A stretch of DNA of 64,000 bases from Nepenthes gracilis (GCA_033239525.1 BSYO01000011.1:8275973-8339972); one strand, 5' to 3'; positions 32,542 through 45,258 are shown, counted from the first letter of the stretch. Notes: generated by a model not told the origin, from the letters alone. Translations and numbers: made by a program.

Positions 32542-33537
32542 ATAGGACAAGTGGGCTTTGGCTTACCACGGAGATGACAACTCTGCAAATCCTTACTTTC
32601 CGAGATGGTCATTAACTTCTATAACTTCTGAAGACTTTTGAGTTTTGGGGCTGTGGTTTGGACATTAATTGTATTAGATAAACATTGCTTCTCTACGTTT
32701 GATGAAAAATCTAGATTAAATTGCAACTTTTATTACTCTGTCCTGTTCAGGAGATATGTATGGGAGTTTTCAGCATGGGGATTGAACATGCAGCAGGTTT
32801 TGTTGTTTGAGTTTTTATTTTGTGGGTAGTTTTCCCTTTTTACATGACACTGAATTTGCAGACGTTGATGATTCTCGAGGATTCAGAAGGGATCATGGAT
32901 TAAGGGAAAGAGTCAATTTAAAAGTCTGATGTGCTACTATACACAAGTTTGCACCTTTGTGGAATATTATACTCAGATTTTAGCTTCTAGTCCTCAGTTA
33001 GAACAAGGCTTTGGTAAAATATTGATTGACCCAAGTTTGGTTTGTGGCTTATTGTATTTATGTTGGACTGAGTTTAGCTTGAATTTGGGCTCTTTTTTGT
33101 TTATATATGCATGACTGAGTCAAGCAGAATTTGTTTGTCAAATCAACACTGTAAGCAAGTGTGTTAAACGAGTACATATATGTGCCTATAAAAAGTCCGT
33201 TACTATTGCTGTAACAAATCGATTCATGAGCCTATAATAAATCAAGCGAGTTTGAACGAGCTTTTATAAAGCCGATTTTTGAAGCTGTTCCTGAAATGCT
33301 TAGCTTACTTGAAGTTGCGAGTGCAGTAACGTCTCCAGAGCTAAATGTAAAATTTGGTTGGAGGAACTGTTTACTTTATCTTTTCGTAGCAGTATTTTGT
33401 TTTACTAATGTTTTAGAATATTTTCAGCCATGTTAAGAGAATTTGAAGTTGAAACATTTTTATGAGGATATCTGAAGAACATTTTTGTGAAGCTAATGAA
33501 GTTTTTGATTGAAAAAAAAGAAGAGAGAGAGGGAAAT
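32542..33537 (+). other. BASS4-like 3' UTR and downstream flank
   Basis: No further ORF with family support. AATAAA-like words occur at about 33234 (cctataataaatc), which could serve polyadenylation, but the mRNA end cannot be fixed from sequence. Ends in an AG-rich run before the Tat element begins. Confidence 0.5.
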
Positions 33538-34370
33538 TGTTGGGTATAATTTAAATAGGGTTAATCCAATTGATTAATATAACAAACCTATAGATAATAT
33601 GTCTAAATAGAAGAAATAATCATTTGGCTCGATAGGATTGAGTTTGAAGGACAAGTCTAACTTTGGCTAGAAAATATCAAAAATAAAATGATGATCAAGT
33701 GACTGAACGATTGAAAAGATATGATTGAAAATTTAAATAGCTGGATGTCCAAATAATAAATCGGAAGATTAATCTGGCTGGATGATTGATTATGTTAAAC
33801 TGTTAATTTAATTGAGGGGTTAATCTAGTTAAATAATTAAATAAAGCAAGCGGCTAATATTCTTAATAGTTAATTTAGGCGAGAATTTTCTAATTAAAGC
33901 CAATAGATCAACATAATTACCAAATAAACTGCCTCTGGAAATTCTTCCACCCAATATATATAAAACAATTGAATTACTTAGTTTTTAGCTAATATAATTA
34001 CTTAGATTGTGGTTTATTATTTTTATTTAGGAAATTGTTATTAATTGATGATATGGTTATGATTATGTTCTCTTGCTTTGAAAATAGAGACAAGAGGTCA
34101 GAATGCAATGACAAAGTAAAAGCCCTTTACATACTTTTCACAGATTATGGAGTCAATTCTTTCATCTCTCTTTTTCTCAATTTTTCATTTTCTTTTCTAC
34201 TTTTCATATTTTAAAAAATAACTAACTTGAATATAAGGGGATATATCAGGAAATAAGTCCCTTACCATTCAAACTCTCATTTGATATTGTGGTATATAGG
34301 ATTTGGATAGAATATTTGATAATTTGATCTAAATTTATTTAAATCATAATCCAAATTTTAGATTTGTATT
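33538..34370 (+). repeat. Tat element 5' LTR
   Basis: Starts TGTTGGGTATAATTT. Shares long blocks with 54855-55639, such as taattaaa.gccaatag.tcaacataat and cattttcttttc.acttctcatatttaaa. Confidence 0.82.
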
Positions 34371-34396
34371 ATTGGCCCATTATGTAGGAAATGCAG
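34371..34396 (+). promoter_or_regulatory. Tat element primer-binding site
   Basis: attggcccattatgtagg and following bases resemble the usual Tat/Athila site ttggcgccgtctgtggg, and sit at the LTR end. The exact tRNA cannot be decided. Confidence 0.6.
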
Positions 34397-34549
34397 CCAA
34401 GTCACTCAATCCTACTTGATTCAAGATCACACCCTCTCAAAAACCACATTTGACTTACACTCTTCCATAAATTTAAAAAGATGGTGAACATAAAAGTTGT
34501 AATATCCCAAATTTTTATTTGATTTAGGCTTAATTGGATTATAAAAGAA

Positions 34550-34632
34550 AATAATAATAACATCAATAATAATAACAATAACAACAATAACAACAATAAT
34601 AATAATAATAATAATAATTATTATTATTATTA
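34550..34632 (+). repeat. AAT/AAC microsatellite in T1 5' LTR
   Basis: aataataataaca... turning into ttattattatt, so the array is partly self-complementary. Same position as 37454-37543 in the other LTR. Confidence 0.95.
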
Positions 34633-35353
34633 AAGGGAGGTATTATTAAAGAGAGGCATGGGGCACGGAGTGAAAGGAAAAAGGGAAAAAGAAAGAAAAA
34701 AAATAGGGGAGGAAGAGGAGATAGAAGAGAGGGAGGAGCGGCCACCACTATCATTGGAGGAGTCAACATCAAGATTGGAAGCCATCGAAACCCTCTTTAC
34801 GATTTATCCTCTATTTTGTGCGGTGGTGTGAGTGAAAGGAGAAGGATACGAGCTGACAAAGAGCCGCTGTCACCAGAGGAAATATACAAAATTGAGGCAA
34901 GTAAATTCTTCAATTCTCTTTATTGATACTAATTCTTGGTTTGCATGTGTTAATTTTAGGGAGAATTGGCCGAAACTTGAAAAAATGGGTATTCGGACAA
35001 AGAGAGAGCTATGGCTTTGGCGAGAGAGAAGGAAGAAGAAGAAAAGAAGGAGAGCAAAAGAGAAGAAGAAGAAGAAAGAGGGGTGAATGTGGTAGGGTGG
35101 CAGTGTGGGTGTCAAGAGGGCCACGTAGAGGTAGAGGCATGGTAGGAGGAAGGGAGGAAATCGAAAGACGGAGGCGCAAGAGGCACATACGGCATGAGAG
35201 AGGAACCGTTTAAGTACCTTGGAGTATCTTCTTGACAAACCTGTTTAGAATAAAGTCGAACCAAATATCTTCTCGCCCTATCTCTAATTTATTTCAATAT
35301 CTGATATGTTTTATATGTGGGTTTTATACAAGTATGTTTGTATGAAAATGGCG

Positions 35354-35820
35354 GAGTCCGAGACCTGGTGGGTCAGTGTATGTGTGAAACCATGGTGGTC
35401 CGAGACCCTGGTGGGCCAATATGTGTGTGGGGATACGGAGAGTCCGAGGCCCTGGTGAGTCGATAAAAATGGCCGAGAGTTGTAAGCCTATAATATAGCC
35501 GATATTGGATAAAAGATGGCTGAGGGTTATAGGTTTAAAATATACTTGATATTAGATAAAAGATGGTCGAGAGTTGTAAGCCAAAAATATAGTTGATATT
35601 GGATATTTGATGGTTAAGAGATGTAGGCCCAAAATATAGTCGATATAAAAATTTGATTGCCGATAGTTATAGGCCTAAAATGCCAATATGAAAATTTGAT
35701 GGCTGAGAGTTGTAGGTATAAAATATAGTCGATATTTAAAATCTAATGACCGAAAGTTGCTAGCCGAAATTGCAGCCAATAATGATATGTGATGTTTTAG
35801 AGCTGCCGGCTTAAAACGTG
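35354..35820 (+). repeat. tandem repeats inside T1 5' LTR
   Basis: First, three units around GTCCGAGACCCTGGTGGG (35354-35462). Then seven to eight degenerate units of about 46 bp with the core gatggccgagagttgtaggc and a tatagccgatatt tail (35464-35815). The array is repeated in the other LTR. Confidence 0.88.
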
Positions 35821-36295
35821 GCTGTATGATATTCAGATTGGATTTTGGATTTGTATCTGCTATGGGTGTACAGTGGTTTTGGTATATGTGATGGAGTTTA
35901 TTGGATTTTGATTTGAGCTTTCCCTCTGATTTTACATGTGCTATTTTATAATTGTTTATGACATTACTTGCTGAACATTTGACTCACATTTTTTCTATTT
36001 TCTCTCCTTTAGAATTGAATACTTAGATCTGTTATAGGAGTTGGGCAGGATTTGGTGCAGCTTTGTATTCTCTTAGTAAGCATTTTATCTTTATGACTGT
36101 TTGGAAGTAGGTAATGGTTATTTTGTCCAAATGGTTGTTCGATGAGGTTCTGTGCAAATTTTAATTTATTGGGTCCTATGTATTTGGTTTGTTATATCTA
36201 AATTTTTGGCTTTCAATGTTATTTATTGAATTTATTTAGGATATTGATTGTATGCATAATAATTAATTGGACTTGTTAAATTTTGAAATGTGATA

Positions 36296-37413
36296 AAATG
36301 GTATTAGAGAAAATTTGTAAGGAGGAATTTGTTTGGTTTCTATGGTTTTGTGGAGGTTTTGTTGGACTGGTTCGAAATCTTATGGGGTAGAAAGATGTTT
36401 TGGTCGCGGCGGAGAGGTAGATGATGGAATGGATTGGTCCAAAACTTCACGGGGTAAAAGGAGGTTTTGACTGGCAGAGAAGTAAGTAGTGGAACGGAGG
36501 TGATGAAGTGCAAGGCTATAGTTTTGTGGAAGTTATTTTCTTGCTCGGCAAACCTTGATGGTTTTTTCAAATGGTAAGTTTGGAATGGTCATTGTATCTA
36601 AATGATGGAAAGAATATTCGTCAAGTTTAGAAGTTGCAGATAAAGATGAAGAAGCTCATACCAAGCTAACTTGTTCTCTTTGCATGGATTGGATTATGAA
36701 GCAAACTCCTATATGCAAAAGAAGCTCTTGTGAAGATTAGAGATGGATCCCTTTTTGGTTGAGCCGTCATGAAGTTGGACACGATCGAGCAGAGCCTTAA
36801 TTGATTGGATGAAAGCCCAAGAGAAACCGAAGTCATAAGTAGTTATAGTTGAGCTAGAGTGGTCTAAGTTTGAAAGGGACATTGAAGATTCTCCCCCTAG
36901 CGGAGTGGTAAGTTGATAATGTGTCTCATTCCTAGAGGAAGAGGTTGAGAAGAAGAAGTTTTCAAGATTTTGTTTCGGGTCTACTTTGAGCAGCGAAGGA
37001 TTTGGTGGCAATCTGGATGAGGATAGATTAGTTGATAAAGTTGGCTCATTACTTACCGATCAGGATGTCATTCTCGAGATTGGTCGTAGGCATATTATAG
37101 AGATGAGAAGATTGCAAGGTATTCCAATTTCAAAACTTTTGACTATGATCGGAGACATATGATCGATCAAAGTTACGTAATAGAAGCGTGTAGGCACAAG
37201 ACTAACTGTCACAAGATTTGATTTGAGATTTGAAGCAGCAGATCATATTTGCAATCTGATTCGAAAATTCGATATGGATGGTCATATGTTTTTGAAGATA
37301 TCTTAAAGTAGTGATTTAGAAGCGTGAAGATGAAATTCAGGAGCATACCCCTGGTCATTTTGAAGTTTGAAGTGCGTAAATTTTGAGGATAAAATTTTAG
37401 AAGGAGTAAAGAA
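36296..37413 (+). pseudogene. T1 internal region: leader plus integrase tail
   Basis: PBS-like tggtattagag at 36299-36309. A 66-bp leader unit occurs twice (about 36369-36500). Beyond it no gag or pol motif appears until HICNLIRKFDMDGHMFLKIS (about 37231-37290), the integrase 'FxVGDHVFLKIS' box. A purine-rich stretch (tttagaaggagtaaagaa) acts as PPT before 37414. Confidence 0.75.
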
Positions 37414-37453
37414 TGTAATATCTCAAATTTTTATTTGACTTGGGTTTAATTCG

Positions 37454-37509
<56 letters not shown>

Positions 37510-39309
37510 TATTATTATTATTATTATTATTATTATCATTATTAAAGGGAGGCGCAGGGCGTGGAGTGAAAGGAAAAAGGGAAAAAGAAAAGAAAGAAAA
37601 GGGAGGAGGAGGAAAGAGAAGAGAGGGGGGAGAGGTCGCTGCTGTCGCCGGAGGAGTCGACACGAAGATTAGATACTGACGAAGTCCTCTTTGTGATTTA
37701 CCCTCCATTTGGTATGGTGGTGTGAGTGGAAGGAGAAGGACACAAGCTGGACAAAGGAGTCACCATTGTTGCTGCCGCCGCCGCTGTAGGAAATATGTGA
37801 AATCAAGACAAATAAATCATTCTATTCTTTTTATTGATACCAATTCTTGGTTTGCATGTGTTGATTTTAGAAAGAATTGGCCGAATCGTAGAAAAATGGT
37901 TATTCGGGTGAAGAAAGAGCTATGACTCTGGCGAGTGAGAAGGAAGAAGAAGAGAAGAAGGAGAAAGGATGAGAAGGAGAGAAGAGGAAGGAGAAGAAAG
38001 CGGGCTGAGCGCGGTAGGTTGGCAACATGGGCATTAGCAAGGCCACACGGACGCAGAGGCGCGATAGGAGGAAGGGAGGAAAGAGAGAGAGATAGAGGCA
38101 CAAGAGGTGCGCACGGCAAGAGAGAGGAGCTGTTCAGGTGCCTCGAAGTATCCCCTTGGTATACCTGCTTGGAATAAAGTCGAGGCAAGTATTTTCTTAC
38201 CTTATCTCTAGTTTATTTCAATATCTGATATGTTTTATACGTGTATTTTGCATAAGTATGTTTGTATAGAAATGGGTAGAGTCCGAGACTTGGTGGGTCG
38301 GTTTATGTGTGAGACCATGGTGGTCTGAGACCCTAGTGGGTAATATGTGTGTGGGGACAGGGAGAGTTTGAGGCCCTCGTAGATCGATAAAAGATGACCG
38401 AGAGTTGTAGGCTTACAATGTAACCAATATTGGATAAACGATGGCCGAGAGTCGTAGAACTAAAATGTAGCCTAAATTACATAAAAAGATAGCCGAGAAT
38501 TGTTGGCCTAAAATGTAGTCGATGTTGGATATTAGATGGTTAAGAGCTGCAAGCCTAAAATATAGTCGAGCTAATAGAGCCAATAATATTAATGGCAAAG
38601 AGTTCATGTCTAAAATGTAGTCGGGATCCAATAGTGATGAAAAGATGGCCGAGAGTTGTAGGCTTAAAATATAGCCGATATGAAATTTGATGGCCGAGAG
38701 CTATAGGCCTAAAATGTAATCGATATGAAAATCTAATAGTCAAGAGGTGCAGACTTAAAATGTAACCGATATTAAAAATCTAACAACCGAGAGCTATAGG
38801 TTGAAATTATAGTCGATAATAATATGTGATGGCCTAGAACTACCAGCTCAAAATGCAGCTTGTAATGTTAAGATTGGATTCTAGATTTGCATCTGTTGTT
38901 GGTGTGTGGTATTTTTGATAATTTGATTTGATCTCTTTCTTTAATTTTACACGTGCTATTTTATATGTGTTTACGACCATACTTGTTGAGCCTTCAACTC
39001 ACATTTTTTCTATTTTCTCTCATTTAAAATTAAAGACTTGGATTTGCCGCTGGAGTTGGGTAGGATTCGACACAGCATCGCATTCTCTTGGTGAGTATTT
39101 TATTCTTATGACCATTTGGGAGTAGGTCATGGTTATTTTGTCCGGATAATTGTCCGATGGCGTCTAGTGTGGGTTTAATTTGTCCGGTCCTGTATATTTG
39201 GTTTGTCACACCTGAATTTTTAGATTTTAATGTTATTTATTAAATTCATTTGGGATATTAATTGTATGAATAATAATTAATTAGGCTAGTTGAGTTTTGG
39301 GATGTGACG
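37414..39309 (+). repeat. T1 3' LTR
   Basis: TGTAATATCTCAAATTTTTA to GGGATGTGACG. Same order of microsatellite (37454-37543), GA tract, GTCCGAGAC repeats (38276-38388) and 46-bp array (38385-38870) as the 5' LTR. It diverges by many substitutions and indels. Confidence 0.9.
37454..37543 (+). repeat. palindromic (AAT)n(ATT)n microsatellite
   Basis: A long perfect AAT run passes directly into an ATT run of similar length, so the whole array can form a hairpin. Confidence 0.95.
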
Positions 39310-39329
39310 AAAGCACGCGGACAATTGAG

Positions 39330-41100
39330 TGAACCGCTGAAAGGAATCTCTTCTCATGGCATCCTCTTAGAAGAAGGTAGCCATGGAAGTGCTTACTCAT
39401 CAGCCATTTCAAATATTGGAGCATTGATTATTCAAATTCAAGACATGTCAAAAATATTAAAGTCCATTTGGGACAAATTTTAGGATTAGACCCAAATGGT
39501 TGAGGTTCTTCAACCACAAATATCGATGTTAAGGAGGAGAACAGAAAGAAGGAAAGCCATCTTAAAGGAGAGCCACTCTAAGACAAAGATGCATGGCGCT
39601 TCCAAGGCGCACAACAACATTATTCATTTCTAGATTAAAGGATGTCTAAATATTTAGACTAGGGAAGAAATTTTTGAGCAACATAATTCTTGATATACTT
39701 GGGATTTTGGATGCCTTTCTATTCGAAGGGTTATATAGTAACATTTCTCAAAACCCCCCGATTAAGCAAATATCGGGTGTATCTACCAATCATTTTGAAT
39801 TAAGGACATTCTTTAAAACAAAAAGAATTACCTCCACAATTGAAGTGGAGGAATGAATCAAGAGTATAGAATAGTAGGTTTTTTAAGAAAGCATTGCTAG
39901 ACAAACAATCCAACTGGGTTGAACGCCATTCATCTCATAGATTTAGAGATATAAGCTCCCTTATAAATTCAAAATGTCAGTGCTAGAGCCCTATGATGGA
40001 AGTACCAATCCAATGAACCATTTATACTACTTCCGCACGTTACTAAGTTTCCAGAATCTTGAGGATGCTGCACTTCGCCTCTATTTTCCTTTGACCTTAA
40101 AAGGATACACAATAATTTTGTCCTATAGAGTAAGACTAAATTCTATTTAGACTTTTTAGGAACTAACTGACTAGTTTCTGTATCACTTTGCCTATAACTA
40201 GAGGGAAGAGAAACAATCCTGACACTTTATCATGATAAGATAGAATCCCAATAAGTGCTTGAAGTATTTTTTGGCTAGATTTAACATCGAAGCTAGAGGC
40301 ATACCAAAATTTATTGATGAGATGAAGTTGAATGCTTTTATGATGACAATTCAATTGGGTGATTTTTTGAGGTCTTGAGTTCAACAAGACCCCAAGAGGT
40401 CCCTAGAAGCAGAGGTGATCATCTAGGCTTTCATTGTCAGAGGAGGCTAACAAATCCAAATGGCCAAAATGCTCAAAAAGTGAGCATTATCCGAGACATA
40501 ATGGAGGAAAAAAGAGAAACAACATCAATATACCCACTTGAGATCATTGTTAGCAACAGAGGATTGAGTCGAGTGTTCACAGAGAATACAAGCCGCTATA
40601 CCTTACACCTCATATCGATACTAGGATAAACATTTTAATACAAATTCAAAATAAAAAAATTTCTGAAGTGATCGTAGCCAATCAAGAATTTGGAGGGAGA
40701 AGACCAGTCAAAATATTATTTTTACCATTAATATCTGAAATACAATATTGAAGACTGTTGGACAATTGAGAAAGTGATTAAGGCCCTAATACAATAAGTG
40801 TATTTCAAAAAATATTTGTAAAATTCTAAGTCCACCTTAGGAATAGACAAGGATGATGAAGCGCCACCCAAGCAACCATGAAATTGAGTGGTTGTAGGGG
40901 TCATCAATATGGTATCCGTGAGACTCACCACTTTGGTAGCTCTAGATCATCCTAAAGAATCTTTCTTTAGTAAGGGACAAAATTTATGCATCGAGAAAGA
41001 GGCCATTAATTTTAGTGACGATAATATGACACATACAATCTTCCTTAATTTTGACTCTCTTGTTATAACCACATACATTTTAGATAGAGTTTAAAACTAC
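39330..41100 (+). pseudogene. Tat element gag and protease-region remnant
   Basis: YDGSTNPMNHLYYFRTLLSF (about 39991), then LRLYFPLTLKGYT and LARFNIEARGIPKFIDEM (about 40272-40325) are the Tat gag core. The region 40888-41094 reads VVGVINMVSVRL, INFSDDNMTHTIF and LNFDSLVITTYI, the stretch just before the Tat protease. Several stops. Confidence 0.82.
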
Positions 41101-41399
41101 TAGCTGAAACGTATCCTATTGATAATAAAAATTTATGAAATATTATCTATTTTGATAAGTTCATTAAGTTAGGACTTAAAAATGATCAAGTGGAATGGAC
41201 CATTATATGGACTAGATAATAAATTGGTCAAAGTAGGATGATTTGTACACCTAGAAGTTATGATAGGAACATATCTAAAGATAGCCTCCCACCGACTAAC
41301 TTTTCTAATAATAGATCTTTTCTCAATTTATAATGTTAGACTTGGCCAATGATGTTTAACTAACATTCAGAATGGTTACCTTCATCCCACATTTGAAAA

Positions 41400-42640
41400 T
41401 AAAATTTTTAACAAAATACGGGATTAAATAAGTTAAAGGAGACCAGATTATTGAGCAAAGCTATTCCTTGGCGCAGATCAATGCCCTAGCTCCTCCAAAA
41501 CTAGCAAAGAAATTTAATTATCAAAGATGCGGCACTTAATAAGCTCAACTCAAAGAGTCATTGCATCAGATTCTTTTGAATCCTACATATCCAAAAAAAA
41601 TATGTCTAGATTGAGTCTTCATTGGATTAAGAATTGAAGCAAATATTAATAAAATTCCTATAGAGTAATGTGAACGTTTTCACCTGGACACCAACTAACA
41701 TGCTAGGTACTCTGATGGAAATGATAGTTCACAAAATGAGTTTGTCAATTAGAAGAGGCGAAACTGCTCCATGAAAAAACTTATAGCTATTTTAAAAGAG
41801 GTTAATAAATTAATTAATATTGCATTGATTTGGGAAGTTAATTTTTTAGATGGATTATTTAATTTTGTCCTCATCAAGAAGAGCAAATGGGAAATGGAGG
41901 ATGTGCATTGACTTTATAAATGTGAATAAAGTATATCCAAAAGATAATTTCCTTCTTTAAGAATTGATTAGCTGGTAAATTCAATGTTCAAACACCAATT
42001 ATTAAACATTGTAGATACTTATTTAGGATATAATTAGATCCAAATAAACCCCAAAGATGAAGAGATGATTTCATTTATGATTGATTAGGGAATCTATTGT
42101 TACAAAATAATACCTTTCGATTTAAAGAATATTAGAATAACCTATTAGAGGCTAATGTATAAAATGTTTGAATACAGATCAAAAAAATATGGAAGTATAT
42201 GTTGACAATATGATCATTTCTAATGATTATATTAACAATCCAACAAAGACATTTGCTACACTCATAACATACCGAATGAAGTTAAAATCTAACCAAGTAT
42301 ACCGTTCAGGTAACTTCTAGTGAGTTCTTGGGTTCTATAGTTTCATAACATGGGATAGAGGCCACCATGATAAAAATCAAAGCAATAATAGATATGGACT
42401 CACATCTGACCATAAAAGATATCCAAAGGTTAACCAAATGGCTTGCTACCTTATCCCGATTCATGGGAAAAATAACTTGGAAATATTCACCATTTTTCAA
42501 GTATTGAGAGGAGTAAAGACAAATGGTTTCCTATGGAACAATGAGTGCCAACAAACTTTTAAAGATTTGTGGAAAGACTTGGCATATATGTCTTTATTAA
42601 CTCATCCCATGGAGGATAATTAATTGTATATCTTTATTTG
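41400..42640 (+). pseudogene. Tat element RT and RNase H remnant
   Basis: RT pieces are NFVLIKKSKWEMEDV, FPSLRID.LV, NPKDEEMISFMID.GIYCYK and IPFDLKN. The catalytic box reads EVYVDNMIIS (about 42191), with the second Asp replaced by Asn. RNase H-side sequence IKDIQRLTKWLATLSRFMGK starts at about 42412. Confidence 0.85.
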
Positions 42641-43859
42641 ACCATTTTAAAAATAGCTCTGCGCATCGTTTTGGTCAAGGAAGAGTTAGAAATACAGTGA
42701 TCGATATAATATATTAGTAATATTCTAGCAAATATGAAGACTTGGTTTGCATGAATAGAAAAGGATACTTTATCTTTGGTTTTTGTTGCAAGGAAATTCC
42801 AACCATATTTTCAGGCCTAAAAAGTTATAGTCTTAATAGATCAACCTTTGAAAAGGATTTTGCAAAACTCAAAAGTATCTAGACACATGATAAAATGATT
42901 AATCGAGTTAAACAAGTTTGACATAAAGTTTTGTGCCAAATTCGGTATCTTTATTGTTGAAATAATGATCCTAATATCAGAAAAATCAACTGAATTCTTA
43001 GGGGTTACATTAGAAGTGTGACCACCTACATAGATGTTGTACATTGATGGAGCATCTTCCTAGACAAATAGCAAAGTTGAGATAGTATTGATTTCACATA
43101 AAGGAACTTAAATGAAATATCTGATCATATTTAGGCTTCCAGCCATTAATTATATAGCTAAGTATGAAAAGTCTTCTAATCGGGTTAAAATAGGCTAAGG
43201 AATGTTTCATTAATAACTTAACTATTTACAATGATTTTGTATTAGTAGTTAATCAAATATTGGCTAATTTTGAGGTATTTAATCCAAAACTAGCCAAATA
43301 CCTATGAAAGGTTTAGAATTTTTTATCATTCCTTAACAAATTTGAGATCATCCATATCTTTAGAGAAAGTAATTAGAAAGTTGATTTTCTTTCCAAGATA
43401 ACGACATTTGGTTGTCCAAAATAATATCCTCGGGATATATAATAAGTACTTTAAAGACCAAATATTAAGAAATAAGATGAAATTCTCCAAGTGTCCAATG
43501 AGACAACTTATAAGAGTCTATATTTAAAATATCTTCAAAGTAAAACGTTACCGAATGATCCAGCGGAAGTAAAGTGGATCTTAAAAACCATGGGTTGGTA
43601 TACCATAGTTGATGGATAATTGTATAGGAGGGGTTACTCCATATCCTATTTGTGTTATTTGACTCTAATAGAAGTTGGCTACATTTTAAGAGAAGTACAT
43701 CTTGACGTATGTGAACCACACATGGGAGAGAAGAATTTGACTTTCAAAATTATGAGATATGGCAATTGTTCTCTGTATATGAAGAAGAATGTGATTGAAT
43801 TCGTCAAAAAAATGACAATTGTTAAATCCATGGCAATGTTCCTAAACAACTCCACACGG

Positions 43860-44720
43860 AATTTCAAGTTTTTCAAGCTACCTAGCCATTTGCACAATGG
43901 GGGTGGACATACTTGGTTCATTTCCATTGGTGAATGGTCAAAGAAAGTTTATTATTGTCACGATTAACTATTTCACAAAATGAGTAAAAGCCTCTCATTT
44001 GATAAAAATTACAAATTAAAATGTAACCGAATTTATGCGCCAAAGTATTGTCTATAAATTTGGGATATTAAATGTTATAATTATCGATAATGGTACTCAA
44101 TTTTTAGAAAAAAAGTTTACAAAATATTACAAATTCCTTGATATTCGATTGATTCACATATTAATCTCATACCTATAAACAAATTCGTAGGCAGAGGTAA
44201 TAAACTGAATGATAATTAATGGTTTAATGATCAAATTAGATAAAGCTAGAGGTGTTTAGATTGATGAACTCCCATCTATATTCTAAGCCTACTAAATGAC
44301 TCTAAGAGAACCCATGTGGGAGATGTCTTTCAGTTTGTGTTATGGAACAAAAGTAATGATTTTAGTGAAGATACAATTGCCAAGCTATCAAATAAAAAAA
44401 CTTTGTATTAGATTAAGATTCTTAACGTTTCAGACAAAATTTAGATCTCTTAAGGGAGGTTAGAGAAACAGCTTACATCCAAGCAACATCCTATCAACAA
44501 TTGCTCAATATTATAACAAATAGGTGAAGGTGTAAACATCCAAATTGGGCAACTTGGTGTTAAGGAATATTGATACTACTGTGAAACCTACACATATAAA
44601 TAAGTTATTCCCAACTTATAATGGATCCTTCATAGTGTCAACTATACTCTTTGAAGGGGCATACTAGTTACGTATAAAAAATGAAAAGTTAGTCCCCCTC
44701 CCCCCCACTTAGAATTCCTT
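43860..44720 (+). pseudogene. Tat element integrase remnant
   Basis: ITVNYFTK.VKASHLIKI (about 43960), FMRQSIVYKFGI.NVIIIDN then GTQFLEKKFT (about 44030-44115), and AEVINRMIINGLMIKLDKAR (about 44190), then IDELPSIF.AY. This is the full core of a Tat-type integrase, with stops and frameshifts. Confidence 0.85.
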
Positions 44721-44769
44721 TCACCTCAATAAATATTATAAATATTATTAATGAAGAGGCCAACCTAAG

Positions 44770-44818
44770 AATATAAAGGTAAACCCTTCCTTTGAAATAT
44801 AAAGGTAAACCCTTCCCC
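44770..44818 (+). repeat. 26-bp tandem duplication
   Basis: aatataaaggtaaacccttc occurs at 44770 and 44796, just after the Tat integrase. Confidence 0.85.
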
Positions 44819-45258
44819 TAACTTTGTTCGTTATTAATAAAGGTAGTCTTTAATTGACTTTTTGCAAATTTACATGCATGTATATTATTAATAGCAAAAT
44901 ATGATTACAACTGACTTTGAATTAGACAGTTGGTTTTGATATCCTATCTAATAAATATACTAACTTAAATGAGTAGTTATGGTATAAATTTAATGAAACC
45001 ATACAACCTTAAGCATTGTCGCACACCCAAAATTGAATAAAATTCATGGGGTTTAAAAATTAAGTATTTAATATTCCTTTGAGAGGTCAAGTATCAGGCG
45101 AGTTGAATTCTATCAACACTCAATTATTAATAGTCATCCTATCTATTAAACCATAGGAAATGCTACATACACATAAGTGACGATGAACCCCTTAGTGGGA
45201 TATGCACAATTAATAAACGATCAAGGAATAAGATTCTCAATAACCAGCAATGGTAGCC

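Larger units (their letters stand above)
34498..36295 (+). repeat. T1 5' LTR
   Basis: TGTAATATCCCAAATTTTTA to GAAATGTGATA. Contains in order an AAT microsatellite, a purine-rich GA tract, a GTCCGAGACC-type repeat trio and a tandem array of about 46 bp. Partner of 37414-39309. Confidence 0.9.
34498..39309 (+). mobile_element. Tekay/Del-like gypsy T1, internally deleted (non-autonomous)
   Basis: LTRs of 1.8-1.9 kb flank only 1.1 kb of internal sequence. Target duplication AAAGT (34493-34497) / AAAGC (39310-39314). The internal part keeps the PBS leader and, at about 37150-37310, an integrase tail (RKFDMDGHMFLKIS); gag, protease, RT and RNase H are gone. Leader, a middle block and the integrase tail all match T2, so T1 is a deletion derivative of the T2 family. 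Inserted just behind the Tat PBS. Confidence 0.85.

Noticed and set aside
32861..32920. Possible extra 3' exon after tttgcag in the BASS4 flank
   Set aside because: The coding frame already ends at 32539-32541 with the expected family tail; no homology downstream.
34402..35240. ORFs of 64-122 codons on both strands
   Set aside because: They come from the AAT array and GA tract of the T1 LTR; low complexity and not conserved in frame between the LTRs.
35464..35815. CRISPR-like spaced repeats
   Set aside because: Units are contiguous and degenerate without unique spacers, lie in an LTR, and the genome is plant.
37397..38190. ORFs of 67-123 codons rich in Asn/Tyr, Arg/Lys or Ser/Leu
   Set aside because: Microsatellite and purine-tract translations within the T1 3' LTR.
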